Shown: in pieces, positions 1-7,183 of the stretch
Layout of the letters: every line of letters begins with the position of its first letter
Numbering within the stretch: the stretch's first letter is position 1
DNA from: an uncultured Eubacteriales bacterium
GTDB taxonomy: Bacteria > Bacillota_I > Bacilli_A > RF39 > UBA660
Assembly: GCA_900321645.1 (NCBI GenBank)
Contig: ONWZ01000130.1
Location: forward strand, 1-16,135
Length of the DNA stretch: 16,135 nucleotides
Direction of reading: 5' to 3'
Position numbers and translations under genes: made by a program
The notes under the pieces: model-generated
Database searches by the model: none
What the model was told of the DNA's origin: nothing
The model's input: only the letters and a program-made list of their open reading frames with translations

Positions 1-368
1 ACTTTATAATTACCAATACTATTTACATCAATATTATTCTCTATAGCAACATCTGGGGTTAAATCTTTGCCTTTATCATCTGTTCCTTTATAACCAGGCT
101 CGACATATTCTTCACCTAGATATAGGGTAATATTACTATCACCAAGTAAGTTAATATAATATAATTTTTCTTCATAGACAACTTGTTTATTACTTAACTT
201 AACAATTAAGAAGATAATTAATAGACATGCAAGAAGAATACCAATAATAATTAATGGTACTTTAAAGAAATTAAAATCTAATTTTTTCTCTTTTGATCTT
301 TGGGAAGATTTCTTTTCTGATTTTAAGGCTAATTCATCATCAATATCATTATTCTTCTTGAGTATCAT
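1..368 (-). CDS. DUF5011 surface protein, N-terminal part (runs off left edge)
   Basis: Only the first 122 codons are present; the 3' end lies outside the window. The start ATG at 368-366 follows GGAGG (375-379) at good spacing. The chain begins with a Lys/Ser/Asp-rich cytoplasmic stretch (about residues 1-28), then one hydrophobic segment (about 37-57) acting as an uncleaved signal anchor. After that it enters a DUF5011-type Ig-like domain with the typical 'LYLGEEYVEPGY' strand. It is a close paralog of the N-terminus of the next gene upstream (381-2300), differing mainly in the charged tail. It sits 12 nt downstream of that gene's stop and so is probably co-transcribed. The unseen C-terminus presumably carries the effector domain; what it is cannot be told. 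DUF5011 domains are usually stalks of surface proteins. Confidence 0.85.
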   Translation of the reverse strand, partial: MILKKNNDIDDELALKSEKKSSQRSKEKKLDFNFFKVPLIIIGILLACLLIIFLIVKLSNKQVVYEEKLYYINLLGDSNITLYLGEEYVEPGYKGTDDKGKDLTPDVAIENNIDVNSIGNYK

Positions 369-380
369 ATTATTACCTCC

Positions 381-2300
381 TTATCTTTTATATTTAAACA
401 TCCATTTGAATACGTCTTTATCAGTACTATAAACATCAATCATATTGCCATGATCCCAACCGCTTTTGACTCTCGATTCAGCTGTGCCTCCTGCACTATT
501 AATTTTACTAATCATCGATGGGACACATGAAGTATAACCTGCTCTTTGTTCAACGGCACCGGTACCATTATAACCTAATACAGCTGTTCCAACAAAATTG
601 CTGGCTGAAGCAGAAAAGGCACATCCACTGACTACTGTTCCAGCAGCAAACAAATTAGGATAAGCGTTAATCATATAAAAGACTCCATCGCCACCTAAAG
701 ATACACCGGTTATGTAGATTCTCTTTTTATCAATCTTATATTTATTATATAAATGATCTATCAAACCAGCAATCTTTTTGGCTTCTCTAGGGCCATGTGA
801 TCCCCACCAATTAAGTCCCGTACCAGAACCATCTGAAATAACATATCTAGGTGAAATATATAAGAACTTTTCACCAGTTTCAGTATAGGCACTACCATTT
901 TCAACATATTTAGTAACTGATCTTCCTAATACATTATCAGGAAAGCTGGCATATGACCATGCACCATCTAAGTATATTACTAAAGGCATATTAGTAGTGG
1001 CATTAGATGGCATTATTTCGATATAACTCATTTCACTATCATAATCTTTTCTGACATTCGTACCTGCTGGCACATTTAATAATGTTGGTTCATTCGTATT
1101 TGGTGGCGTCTTCGTTGGCGTCTTTGTTGGTTTCTTCGTTGGTGTCTTGGTTGGTGTTGGTTTAGGATTCTTATTAGTTAAATTACAACTAATAGCTTTG
1201 CTATTACCAGCTTTATCATAGATTGTAATGTTAACGCTACTTACCTCTTTATTTAGCTTTATCGTACTACTAGTATACGCCGTCTTTTCAATTACGTATT
1301 TACTAATACCACTATTGTCACTGGCTTTTACTTCAATAAGCGATATCCCACCTTTATAATAACCTGAACAACTTCCACTCGGAGCAATCTTATCAATATT
1401 ATTAATAGTGATACTTTTTTCTACTTTTTCGTCCTTTGTATTATACATTAGGAATTTATATGTTCCATTATTACTTACTTCATAAGTTGATATTCTTTCT
1501 GTTATTTTAAGATTATTTGGTAAAACAATATAATCAAACAATTCATCTTTAGCATAAATATTAATAACCACATTTTTATTTGTGACTTTTTTACTATCGG
1601 TAAGTAAACTTAAGGTTCTATCCATAACAACTACCGATCTCTCAATTGATGTCGTAATCCCGCTTGTATTTGTAACCGAATAGATAACATGGTATATTCC
1701 TTCTTTGGATGTGTCGACATTACTATTTATTGTCACTTTATCTTTTAAACTAGCACCATCAACAGTATCGACAATTTCATAGCCTTTCTCTTCATATTTT
1801 TCACCGACATACAAAAAGACATTTACATCTCCATATAAGTGAATATGTGTTGCCCCAACTGGCTTTTCTATTACTTTGACATTTCTTCCTTTCGTAATAT
1901 TGCCCAATGTATAAATAACTTGATAATTACCGATTTTGTTAATATCAATATTGTTTTCAACAACGATAGCGTCTGTTAAATCATTATCACTGTCATCTTT
2001 TCCAGTATATCCTGGTTCAACATATTCTTCGCCTAAATATAGTGTAATATTACTATCACCAACTAAGTTAATATAATATAATTTTTCTTCATAAACGATT
2101 TGTCTATTACTTAATTTGCTGATTAAGAAGATAGTAAATATGATAAAAAGTAGAATTCCAAGAACAATTAATGGTACTTTAAAGAAATTAAAATCAAATT
2201 TTTCTTCTTTCTTTTTCTTAGTGTTTTTCTTCTTTGGACTTTTCTTTTTACTATCTAACGATAACTCCTCATCGATATCATTATTGTGATTAAAAAACAT
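381..2300 (-). CDS. Membrane-anchored DUF5011/Ig-like protein with C-terminal esterase-like alpha/beta hydrolase
   Basis: 639 residues from ATG 2300, chosen over the GTG at 2309 because AGGAG ends 8 nt before the ATG. Layout: Lys-rich cytoplasmic tail (1-40), one membrane segment (about 42-61), two DUF5011 Ig-like domains (about 72-145 and 152-226), two further Ig-like units (about 227-301 and 303-374), a Pro/Thr/Lys linker (about 378-406), then a hydrolase domain (407-639). The hydrolase resembles the esterase/PHB-depolymerase-like family: nucleophile elbow GVSLGG with Ser534, and a likely catalytic His617 in GWDHGN. I do not see a clear acidic third residue where the family normally has Asp. 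Inferred role: an extracellular esterase displayed on a stalk, perhaps deacylating polysaccharide; the substrate is unknown. The Shine-Dalgarno overlaps the stop of the upstream metallo-hydrolase, suggesting coupled translation. Confidence 0.88.
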   Translation of the reverse strand: MFFNHNNDIDEELSLDSKKKSPKKKNTKKKKEEKFDFNFFKVPLIVLGILLFIIFTIFLISKLSNRQIVYEEKLYYINLVGDSNITLYLGEEYVEPGYTGKDDSDNDLTDAIVVENNIDINKIGNYQVIYTLGNITKGRNVKVIEKPVGATHIHLYGDVNVFLYVGEKYEEKGYEIVDTVDGASLKDKVTINSNVDTSKEGIYHVIYSVTNTSGITTSIERSVVVMDRTLSLLTDSKKVTNKNVVINIYAKDELFDYIVLPNNLKITERISTYEVSNNGTYKFLMYNTKDEKVEKSITINNIDKIAPSGSCSGYYKGGISLIEVKASDNSGISKYVIEKTAYTSSTIKLNKEVSSVNITIYDKAGNSKAISCNLTNKNPKPTPTKTPTKKPTKTPTKTPPNTNEPTLLNVPAGTNVRKDYDSEMSYIEIMPSNATTNMPLVIYLDGAWSYASFPDNVLGRSVTKYVENGSAYTETGEKFLYISPRYVISDGSGTGLNWWGSHGPREAKKIAGLIDHLYNKYKIDKKRIYITGVSLGGDGVFYMINAYPNLFAAGTVVSGCAFSASASNFVGTAVLGYNGTGAVEQRAGYTSCVPSMISKINSAGGTAESRVKSGWDHGNMIDVYSTDKDVFKWMFKYKR

Positions 2301-2311
2301 CTTTATCACTC

Positions 2312-2845
2312 CTATAAAAATTCTCTAAAATATGGATTATTATTTATTTCATATCCTAATTTAGTCTTTTCACCATGCCCCGGATATAGAACAATATCCC
2401 AATTATATTCTTTTATTTTCTTAATTGATTTCATCATATCACTAACATTACTGCCTGGTAAATCACACCTACCAATACTATCTTTAAAGATAAAATCGCC
2501 ACAAAACATTACTTTTTCTTTGCTAAAATAAATACATATTAAATCTTCTTTGTGTCCTGGAGTATAAATAACCTCAAAATTAAATTTATCGATTATATTT
2601 TTTCCTTCGGTTAAATTAAATCGATCATACATTTTAATATTATATTTATCTAAAAAGTATTTAATTCCCCCATCATGATCAGGATGATGATGAGTAATAA
2701 TTATCCCCATAATTTCTCTATTGTTAATTAGTTTTTCAATTTTCTCACAGTCATCTCCGGGATCAATTATCAATACTTTATCATTAATACTTAATATATA
2801 ACAATTACATCTAAGATAACCTACTTCAATTTTTTCTATTTTCAT
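2312..2845 (-). CDS. Glyoxalase-II-like metallo-beta-lactamase-fold hydrolase
   Basis: A 177-residue metallo-beta-lactamase fold protein of the short hydroxyacylglutathione hydrolase-like (YqgX/GloB-like) group. The whole set of di-metal ligands is visible: THHHPDH (His52, His54, Asp56, His57), His98 in TPGH, Asp117 in CGDF and His157 in YPGHG. Family members hydrolyse thioesters such as acyl-glutathione or related low-molecular-weight thiol adducts. In a Bacillota cell the true substrate is uncertain. The length fits the short, single-domain form without the C-terminal helical domain of classical GloB. There is no Shine-Dalgarno before ATG 2845, and a good promoter lies immediately upstream, so the mRNA may be leaderless. 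It is the first gene of the unit containing the two DUF5011 proteins. Confidence 0.9.
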   Translation of the reverse strand: MKIEKIEVGYLRCNCYILSINDKVLIIDPGDDCEKIEKLINNREIMGIIITHHHPDHDGGIKYFLDKYNIKMYDRFNLTEGKNIIDKFNFEVIYTPGHKEDLICIYFSKEKVMFCGDFIFKDSIGRCDLPGSNVSDMMKSIKKIKEYNWDIVLYPGHGEKTKLGYEINNNPYFREFL

Positions 2846-2851
2846 AATTTA

Positions 2852-2880
2852 ATTTTATCATATTTATCTTATTTTGTCGC
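2852..2880 (-). promoter_or_regulatory. Predicted extended -10 promoter for the metallo-hydrolase gene
   Basis: Reading the minus strand: GCGACA (2880-2875) as -35, a 17-nt spacer ending in TGA, then TAAAAT (2857-2852) as -10. The TG one base before the -10 makes it an extended -10. Only six bases separate the -10 from the ATG, so the expected start point is the A of the start codon. Confidence 0.55.
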
Positions 2881-2934
2881 CTCTTTTTTAACATAAAATA
2901 TAAAAATCTCTCTATCATATTACTAGGTGATAAT

Positions 2935-3507
2935 ATGCTTATACCAACAGTCATTGAAAAAACTAGCGGGGGTGAAAGAGCTTATGATATATATTCAAGA
3001 TTATTAAAAAATCGAATTATTCTTTTAAGTGGTGAAATAAATGATGATACGGCTAATGTCATCATAGCCCAGTTACTATATCTAGATAGTTTAAATAATA
3101 ATGATATCGAGTTATATATAAATTCTCCGGGTGGTTCTATCACAGCAGGTATGGCTATCTATGATACGATGAATTTTATCAAATCAGATGTCTCTACCAC
3201 TTGTGTCGGTATGGCTGCATCAATGGCTGCTTTCCTTTTGTCATGTGGCAAGAAAGGAAAAAGATATTGCTTACCCAATTCTGAAGTTATGATTCATCAA
3301 CCCTTAGGAGGAGTCCAAGGTCAAGCTACAGAAATTGATATTGTCGCTAAAAGAATCATTAACTTAAGAAAGAAATTAAATACAATTCTCTCTCATAATA
3401 CCAACAAAACTCTAAAGCAAATTGAAAAAGATACCGACAGAGATTATTATATGTCGGCTGAAGAAGCCCTAAATTATGGTATTATCGATAGAATAATAAA
3501 AAACTGA
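2935..3507 (+). CDS. clpP: ATP-dependent Clp protease proteolytic subunit ClpP
   Basis: 190 residues, full length for the family. It forms the barrel-shaped serine protease that degrades proteins fed by Clp ATPases. The catalytic triad is intact: Ser96 in GMAASMAA, His121 in MIHQPLGG and Asp170 in DTDRDYYM. The oxyanion-region NSPGGS (63-68) is also present. The start ATG 2935 follows AGGTGA (2925-2930). It is transcribed divergently from the metallo-hydrolase gene across 89 bases. No CtsR-like direct heptad repeat or CIRCE element is seen there. Candidate promoters are weak (for example TTAACA 2888-2893 with TATCAT 2913-2918, spacer 19), so I do not call one. Confidence 0.97.
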   Translation: MLIPTVIEKTSGGERAYDIYSRLLKNRIILLSGEINDDTANVIIAQLLYLDSLNNNDIELYINSPGGSITAGMAIYDTMNFIKSDVSTTCVGMAASMAAFLLSCGKKGKRYCLPNSEVMIHQPLGGVQGQATEIDIVAKRIINLRKKLNTILSHNTNKTLKQIEKDTDRDYYMSAEEALNYGIIDRIIKN

Positions 3508-3520
3508 TAAAATCAGTTTT
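3500..3520 (+). terminator. Terminator after clpP
   Basis: AAAACTGAT (3500-3508) pairs with ATCAGTTTT (3512-3520) around a 3-base loop, followed by an AT-rich run. The hairpin includes the clpP stop codon. Its symmetry lets it also act on the minus strand, behind the small membrane protein gene. Confidence 0.7.
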
Positions 3521-3591
3521 ATTTATTAATATAATTTTTTCCATGAAAGTGTTAAGTCATAGGTATGGATGGCACAATACTTTTTAATTAA

Positions 3592-3957
3592 CTATATTTC
3601 AACATTTGTTTGAATATTATTCCTGTCATTAATGCGATAGTATAGAAAACAAAAACCTCCTAGTAAGAAAAAGATACTGCCATATAGTCTAACTAGATAT
3701 GTTTTCCTTTCATTATCTTTACAATTATTATATGCCTCATAATTGGCTTTAATAAAATAGAGATATAAAATAATTAAGATTAAAAGTACTAAAAGATAAA
3801 TATTACTAGCGGTATATTTATCTTTTTTATTTTTACCAATAATATATTCTTTTTCTTTATCTGAAGCAATAATGTTTAAGATTGAGGCAACGACAAAGAT
3901 AATCGAAGTAATATCACCTTTGGTGTAATTTTTTAATTCTTGATAACTATTATTCAT
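3592..3957 (-). CDS. Small membrane protein of unknown function
   Basis: 121 residues with three hydrophobic segments (about 15-31, 51-70 and 90-107), separated by a Lys/Glu-rich loop and a loop with charged residues and one Cys (about 71-89). I recognise no family. There is no ribosome binding site before ATG 3957; instead TATAAT ends five bases before the start, so translation may begin on a leaderless mRNA. The gene stands alone between the tsaD terminator and the clpP terminator. The topology and low-complexity membrane composition make it a credible real gene, but nothing indicates its role. Confidence 0.7.
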   Translation of the reverse strand: MNNSYQELKNYTKGDITSIIFVVASILNIIASDKEKEYIIGKNKKDKYTASNIYLLVLLILIILYLYFIKANYEAYNNCKDNERKTYLVRLYGSIFFLLGGFCFLYYRINDRNNIQTNVEI

Positions 3958-3962
3958 ACTTT

Positions 3963-3968
3963 ATTATA
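3963..3968 (-). promoter_or_regulatory. -10 box for the small membrane protein gene
   Basis: A perfect TATAAT on the minus strand, five bases upstream of the ATG. The matching -35 region would lie inside the tsaD terminator hairpin and is poor (TTAATT at 17 nt). The start point would fall at or next to the A of the ATG. Confidence 0.45.
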
Positions 3969-3973
3969 TTAAA

Positions 3974-3997
3974 AGAGAGTTAAATAATTAACTCTCT
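3974..3997 (-). terminator. Terminator of the tsaE-tsaB-rimI-tsaD operon
   Basis: AGAGAGTTAA pairs perfectly with TTAACTCTCT around a 4-base loop, followed on the minus strand by TTTTAA. The stem begins inside the tsaD stop codon (TAG, 3998-3996). Confidence 0.8.
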
Positions 3998-4997
3998 ATT
4001 CGTTATATAAAGTTTCTACGGCGACAGCATTTAAGGTTAAATCGGCCGTTATTCCTTTTCTATAGGCATAATAAGCAGCAGCCCCAATCATTGCGGCATT
4101 ATCGGTACAATAGGCAATTCTTGGATAACTAAATTTAATATTTTCTTTACTACACGCTCTACTTAGTTCTTCACGTAAGTAGCTATTGGCAGCTACTCCC
4201 CCGGCTAAGACTAAGTTTTGACAATTATATTCTTTTAGAGCTCTAATTGTCTTTTTGGTTATTACACTAACAACTCTATTTTGGAATGTTTTGCACATAT
4301 CATTAACTCTTATTTTTTTGCCTCTTTGTTCTTCGTTATGAACGATATTAACAACCGCTGATTTAATACCGCTAAAGCTGAAATTATAGCTATCATCATC
4401 TAACGGATATGGAAGATCATATGTATCATTACCTTCTTTAGCTAACTTATCAACTTTGGGCCCTCCTGGATATTCTAATCCACATACTTTAGCTACTTTA
4501 TCATAAGCTTCTCCAACCGCATCATCTAATGTTGAACCAATTCTTTTAAATGAATAGTCTTCTTTCATATAAACTAAATCGGTATGTCCGCCTGAAACGA
4601 CTAAAGCAATTAAAGGAAACTCCAATCTTTTTTCTAAGTTATTAGCATAGATATGTCCGGCAATATGATGTACGGGAATTAATGGTTTACCGGTAACTAA
4701 AGAGATTGTTTTAGCACACTGAAGTCCAATCATTAACGAACCAATTAAACCAGGGCCATAAGTAACTCCAATGGCATCGATCATATCGATGGTCATTTTG
4801 CTTTTTTCCAATAATTCTGCCAAGACAATTGTAATATTTTCAATATGACTACGACTAGCTACTTCGGGGACTACGCCCCCAAATTCTTTATGAATATCAA
4901 TTTGAGTATTCGTAACAGTACATATCTCTTCCGTGCCATCTTTAATAATACTCATGCTTGTTTCATCACAACTTGATTCAATTGCTAAAATATACAT
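3996..4997 (-). CDS. tsaD: tRNA N6-adenosine threonylcarbamoyltransferase TsaD
   Basis: 333 residues from ATG 4997; a GTG three bases earlier is in frame and possible. TsaD transfers the threonylcarbamoyl group from TC-AMP to A37 of ANN-decoding tRNAs, working with TsaB and TsaE in the cytoplasm. The hallmark metal-binding HHIAGH (His111 and His115) is present, with the ASKHA-fold strands IESSCDET (7-14), VSGGHT (134-139), LAGGVAANS and the late metal Asp in YCTDNAAM. Length is normal. The AGGTG before the start lies just after the rimI stop (TAG 5015-5013). Last gene of its operon. Confidence 0.97.
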   Translation of the reverse strand: MYILAIESSCDETSMSIIKDGTEEICTVTNTQIDIHKEFGGVVPEVASRSHIENITIVLAELLEKSKMTIDMIDAIGVTYGPGLIGSLMIGLQCAKTISLVTGKPLIPVHHIAGHIYANNLEKRLEFPLIALVVSGGHTDLVYMKEDYSFKRIGSTLDDAVGEAYDKVAKVCGLEYPGGPKVDKLAKEGNDTYDLPYPLDDDSYNFSFSGIKSAVVNIVHNEEQRGKKIRVNDMCKTFQNRVVSVITKKTIRALKEYNCQNLVLAGGVAANSYLREELSRACSKENIKFSYPRIAYCTDNAAMIGAAAYYAYRKGITADLTLNAVAVETLYNE

Positions 4998-5012
4998 CAC
5001 ATCACCTACTTC

Positions 5013-5366
5013 CTACATGACATTTTTTTCCATTAAGATTCCATCTTCATCACCATAATAGTATTTTCTAATGGCTACTTCATGAAAGCCAAATTTCTTA
5101 TATAGATTTCTGGCTATTTCATTGCTTACTCTTACTTCTAAAGTTATATTATCGACCCTATATTCAATGGCTAAACTTACTAAATGAGCCATTAACTTTG
5201 TTCCAATTCCCTTACCACGATATTCTTCATTTACCATTACGTTATCGATTTCCATACGGTCATAAATAAGGGAATATTCTAAATAAGCAACAGTTTCATC
5301 ATTGATAAAATATTCGATTCTTCTTTTAAAAGGATTTATATCCGTAATATCTATTTCTTTAATCAT
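5013..5366 (-). CDS. rimI: Ribosomal-protein-type N-acetyltransferase RimI (GNAT)
   Basis: 117 residues, shorter than the roughly 150 usual for RimI. The GNAT core is complete: acetyl-CoA loop RGKGIG (50-55), LEVR with Glu77, and the RimI-like C-terminal run ARNLYKKFGF followed by RKYYYGDEDGILM. RimI acetylates N-terminal amines of proteins, classically ribosomal protein S18. It is commonly encoded between tsaB and tsaD in Bacillota, as here. Its start ATG overlaps the end of tsaB by 8 bases. The shortening is at the N-terminus; no upstream start is needed because the first strand begins at residue 2. Confidence 0.92.
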   Translation of the reverse strand: MIKEIDITDINPFKRRIEYFINDETVAYLEYSLIYDRMEIDNVMVNEEYRGKGIGTKLMAHLVSLAIEYRVDNITLEVRVSNEIARNLYKKFGFHEVAIRKYYYGDEDGILMEKNVM

Positions 5367-5985
5367 TTTTTGCCTCTAATGCTTGAGGTTGTTTTAAATA
5401 ATTGGGAACTAATTTATAATAATTAACTTTTTCTTTATTTTGATAATAACTAATTATTTTAGGGATATCTATGCCCTGTTTCTTGATTTTATATGTCCCA
5501 ATAATACTAGTATCAACACCGACAAGATAAGGATTATATTCTTTGCATAATTCGATAATTTTTTCTTTATTCATGAATTGTTCAGGAATTAGTTCATTTA
5601 AATCATTATCATATACTGATACATAATAATTACTCTTATTGGCAGGAATCATAGCTAAAATAACGCCTTCGTGATTACTGCTTATAGCTAAGCTTTTTAA
5701 GCTAGATACTGGTGTAATATCTTTTTTAATCAAAAAGCCATATGTTTTAGCAATAGTTACTCCAATTCTTACTCCCGTAAATGAGCCTGGACCATTAACT
5801 ACGAAAAGATTATCTATTTCATTGGCATCGATTTTGGCTTCATCTAAGGCATCTTTAATAAATTTAGTCGCATATACAGAATGCATATTAGGAATTTCTT
5901 TACTAATTAAGCTTAATATTTTACCATCTTTAATAATAGAAATAGATACATTTACTAAAGATGTATCTATAAATAAACTTATCAT
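5359..5985 (-). CDS. tsaB: t6A synthesis partner protein TsaB
   Basis: 208 residues. TsaB is an inactive ASKHA-fold partner of TsaD and is needed for the TsaB-TsaD-TsaE complex that makes t6A37 in tRNA. The signature NGPGSFTGVRIG is at 64-75 and the N-terminal FIDTS strand at 5-9. The start overlaps the tsaE stop in an ATGA arrangement (5982-5985), so translation is likely coupled. The C-terminal half is poorly conserved, as usual for the family. Confidence 0.96.
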   Translation of the reverse strand: MISLFIDTSLVNVSISIIKDGKILSLISKEIPNMHSVYATKFIKDALDEAKIDANEIDNLFVVNGPGSFTGVRIGVTIAKTYGFLIKKDITPVSSLKSLAISSNHEGVILAMIPANKSNYYVSVYDNDLNELIPEQFMNKEKIIELCKEYNPYLVGVDTSIIGTYKIKKQGIDIPKIISYYQNKEKVNYYKLVPNYLKQPQALEAKND

Positions 5986-6434
5986 AAAATATCCTCACAA
6001 ATACGGGTATATTCTTCACCGTGAGGTGTTAATATAAGTACTCTAGTATTCTCATCGATGATCTTAAATTTAATATCAAGTCTTTCTTCAGGTAAATAAT
6101 CTTTAATCAAATCAGCCCACTCGATAATTGTTACGCCACCTTTAGTAAAGTATTCATCAATTCCTAAATTATCTATATCTTTATCTTCAAGTCTGTAGAC
6201 ATCCATGTGATATAATGGTAATTCTCCATTATATTCTTTAATTATATTAAAGGTAGATGAAGTAACACCATCAATGCCCATTGCATGTCCAAATGCTTTG
6301 GCAAAAACAGTTTTACCACTACCTAATTCTCCATACAAGCAAATAACCATATTTGGAAACTTCTCAGATTCAATGTTTTGTGCCAAATATACAGTATCTT
6401 CTTCACTTCTCATTGTTAATTTGTATTCTTCCAT
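5982..6434 (-). CDS. tsaE: t6A synthesis ATPase TsaE
   Basis: 150 residues. TsaE is the P-loop ATPase that resets the t6A-forming TsaB-TsaD complex. Walker A GELGSGKT lies at 35-42. The switch region reads TSSTFNIIKEY, where many homologs have SPTF. Asp78 in HMDVYRL and the IEWAD motif (about 104-108) are also typical. First gene of the operon, preceded by AGAGAGG and a strong promoter. The fourth pathway enzyme, TsaC/Sua5, is not in the window. Confidence 0.96.
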   Translation of the reverse strand: MEEYKLTMRSEEDTVYLAQNIESEKFPNMVICLYGELGSGKTVFAKAFGHAMGIDGVTSSTFNIIKEYNGELPLYHMDVYRLEDKDIDNLGIDEYFTKGGVTIIEWADLIKDYLPEERLDIKFKIIDENTRVLILTPHGEEYTRICEDIL

Positions 6435-6463
6435 AATTTCATCCTCTCTTACTTGCTAGAATC

Positions 6464-6493
6464 ATTATATCAAACTTTTAATATTTATGACAA
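6464..6493 (-). promoter_or_regulatory. Promoter of the tsaE operon
   Basis: Minus strand: TTGTCA (6493-6488), an 18-nt spacer ending TGA, then perfect TATAAT (6469-6464), with the TG of an extended -10. The predicted start is about 20-25 bases before the tsaE ATG. Confidence 0.8.
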
Positions 6494-6506
6494 GTAAAAA
6501 TAGAAA

Positions 6507-6527
6507 AAAATAGATAAAATCTATTTT
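6507..6527 (-). terminator. Terminator after the DUF402 gene
   Basis: AAAATAGAT pairs with ATCTATTTT around a 3-base loop and runs into TTTTTTT on the minus strand. The hairpin overlaps the TAG stop at 6523-6521. Confidence 0.75.
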
Positions 6528-7060
6528 CCGACAATACTTATGTATTTTTCATAATATTTATTAACTGTTTCTTTATCAAATGGCATTTCTTTTACTCTTA
6601 CCATATCAATTAAATTACCAAGTTCATATTTAAGTATAAAATCTAGTCTATTTGAATAATGCATTTGTTTTTTATGATATTTATATTCCATCCGATCTAA
6701 TATTTTAAAACTACCATTAGGGAATACTCTTAAATCCAAATCATAATCGATATATTTAATTATTTTATTATCAATTAAGGCTGGAGTTGCGATATTACAA
6801 TAAAAATATATCCCATAGTCTTTTAATTGACCAATAATATTAAACCATCTATCTTTAAAGAAAAACATGACAGCTGGTTCTCTTGTTTTCCATATTTTAC
6901 CATCGGCATCGATGACCGTTGTTCTATTATTACCAAAAACCATATAATCTGGGAAAATATCTAAAACGATTGCTTCATCCCATTTTCTATGTAAACTACC
7001 ATCATGTTTATAACATTGTATTTGGAGTTTATCACCAACTTTTATATCATTAATATCCAC
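6521..7060 (-). CDS. DUF402 nucleoside di-/triphosphate phosphatase (UPF0374 family)
   Basis: 179 residues, the usual length for the family. Members such as S. aureus Ntdp hydrolyse nucleoside tri- and diphosphates. Recognisable family segments are SYKHDG-like CYKHDGSLHRKW (16-27), KTREPAV (58-64), YCN (87-89) and YIDYDLDLRVFPNG (103-116), which holds the acidic metal-binding cluster. The start is a GTG at 7060-7058: AGGTG ends about 7 nt before it, and the family aligns from this point. Monocistronic, with its own promoter and terminator, divergent from the sortase gene. Confidence 0.92.
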   Translation of the reverse strand: MDINDIKVGDKLQIQCYKHDGSLHRKWDEAIVLDIFPDYMVFGNNRTTVIDADGKIWKTREPAVMFFFKDRWFNIIGQLKDYGIYFYCNIATPALIDNKIIKYIDYDLDLRVFPNGSFKILDRMEYKYHKKQMHYSNRLDFILKYELGNLIDMVRVKEMPFDKETVNKYYEKYISIVGK

Positions 7061-7094
7061 TTGGCCTCACCTTCTTTCCGAATAACTAAGTCAT

Positions 7095-7122
7095 ATTATA
7101 ACATTATTTCTTTTTTTTTCAA
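7095..7122 (-). promoter_or_regulatory. Promoter of the DUF402 gene
   Basis: Minus strand: TTGAAA (7122-7117), a 16-nt spacer ending TGT, then TATAAT (7100-7095), with an extended -10 TG. Confidence 0.75.
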
Positions 7123-7151
7123 ACTATATATATTATTTTTTATAAAAATAT

Positions 7152-7159
7152 GCTATAAT
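7152..7159 (+). promoter_or_regulatory. Extended -10 promoter of the class B sortase gene
   Basis: TGC followed by perfect TATAAT (7154-7159). No good -35 box is visible in the AT-only sequence upstream. The start point at about 7166 gives a leader of roughly 18 nt that contains AGGAGG (7169-7174). Confidence 0.65.
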
Positions 7160-7183
7160 TTAAATACTAGGAGGTATATGTAT

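Larger units (their letters stand above)
1..2300 (-). repeat. Direct duplication of the anchor + DUF5011 coding segment
   Basis: The segment at roughly 1-368 recurs at roughly 1918-2300, an offset of about 1917 bases. Long blocks are nearly identical (for example around 131-180 versus 2048-2097). The duplication covers the N-terminal anchor and first DUF5011 domain of two consecutive genes. Confidence 0.8.

Noticed and set aside
1080..1170. Pro/Thr/Lys repeat as a possible tandem-repeat or phase-variable element
   Set aside because: It encodes an ordinary flexible linker between the Ig-like and hydrolase domains. The repeats are imperfect and codon-sized, with no sign of frame-changing slippage.
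2911..2934. Inverted repeat TATCA...TGATA in front of clpP as an operator
   Set aside because: Only five bases per arm in AT-rich DNA and no match to CtsR or CIRCE operators; likely chance.
3505..3507. Mycoplasma-type genetic code (TGA as Trp)
   Set aside because: TGA ends clpP, the lipoprotein and the exporter at positions that match family lengths or gene junctions, and Trp is encoded by TGG.
3521..3591. Possible small RNA or extra gene between clpP and the small membrane protein gene
   Set aside because: No ORF with a ribosome site, no clear promoter and no second hairpin are visible.
7004..7183. A 60-residue N-terminal extension of the class B sortase
   Set aside because: It would begin inside the divergent DUF402 gene and run through both promoters. 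AGGAGG at 7169-7174 fixes the start at 7184.
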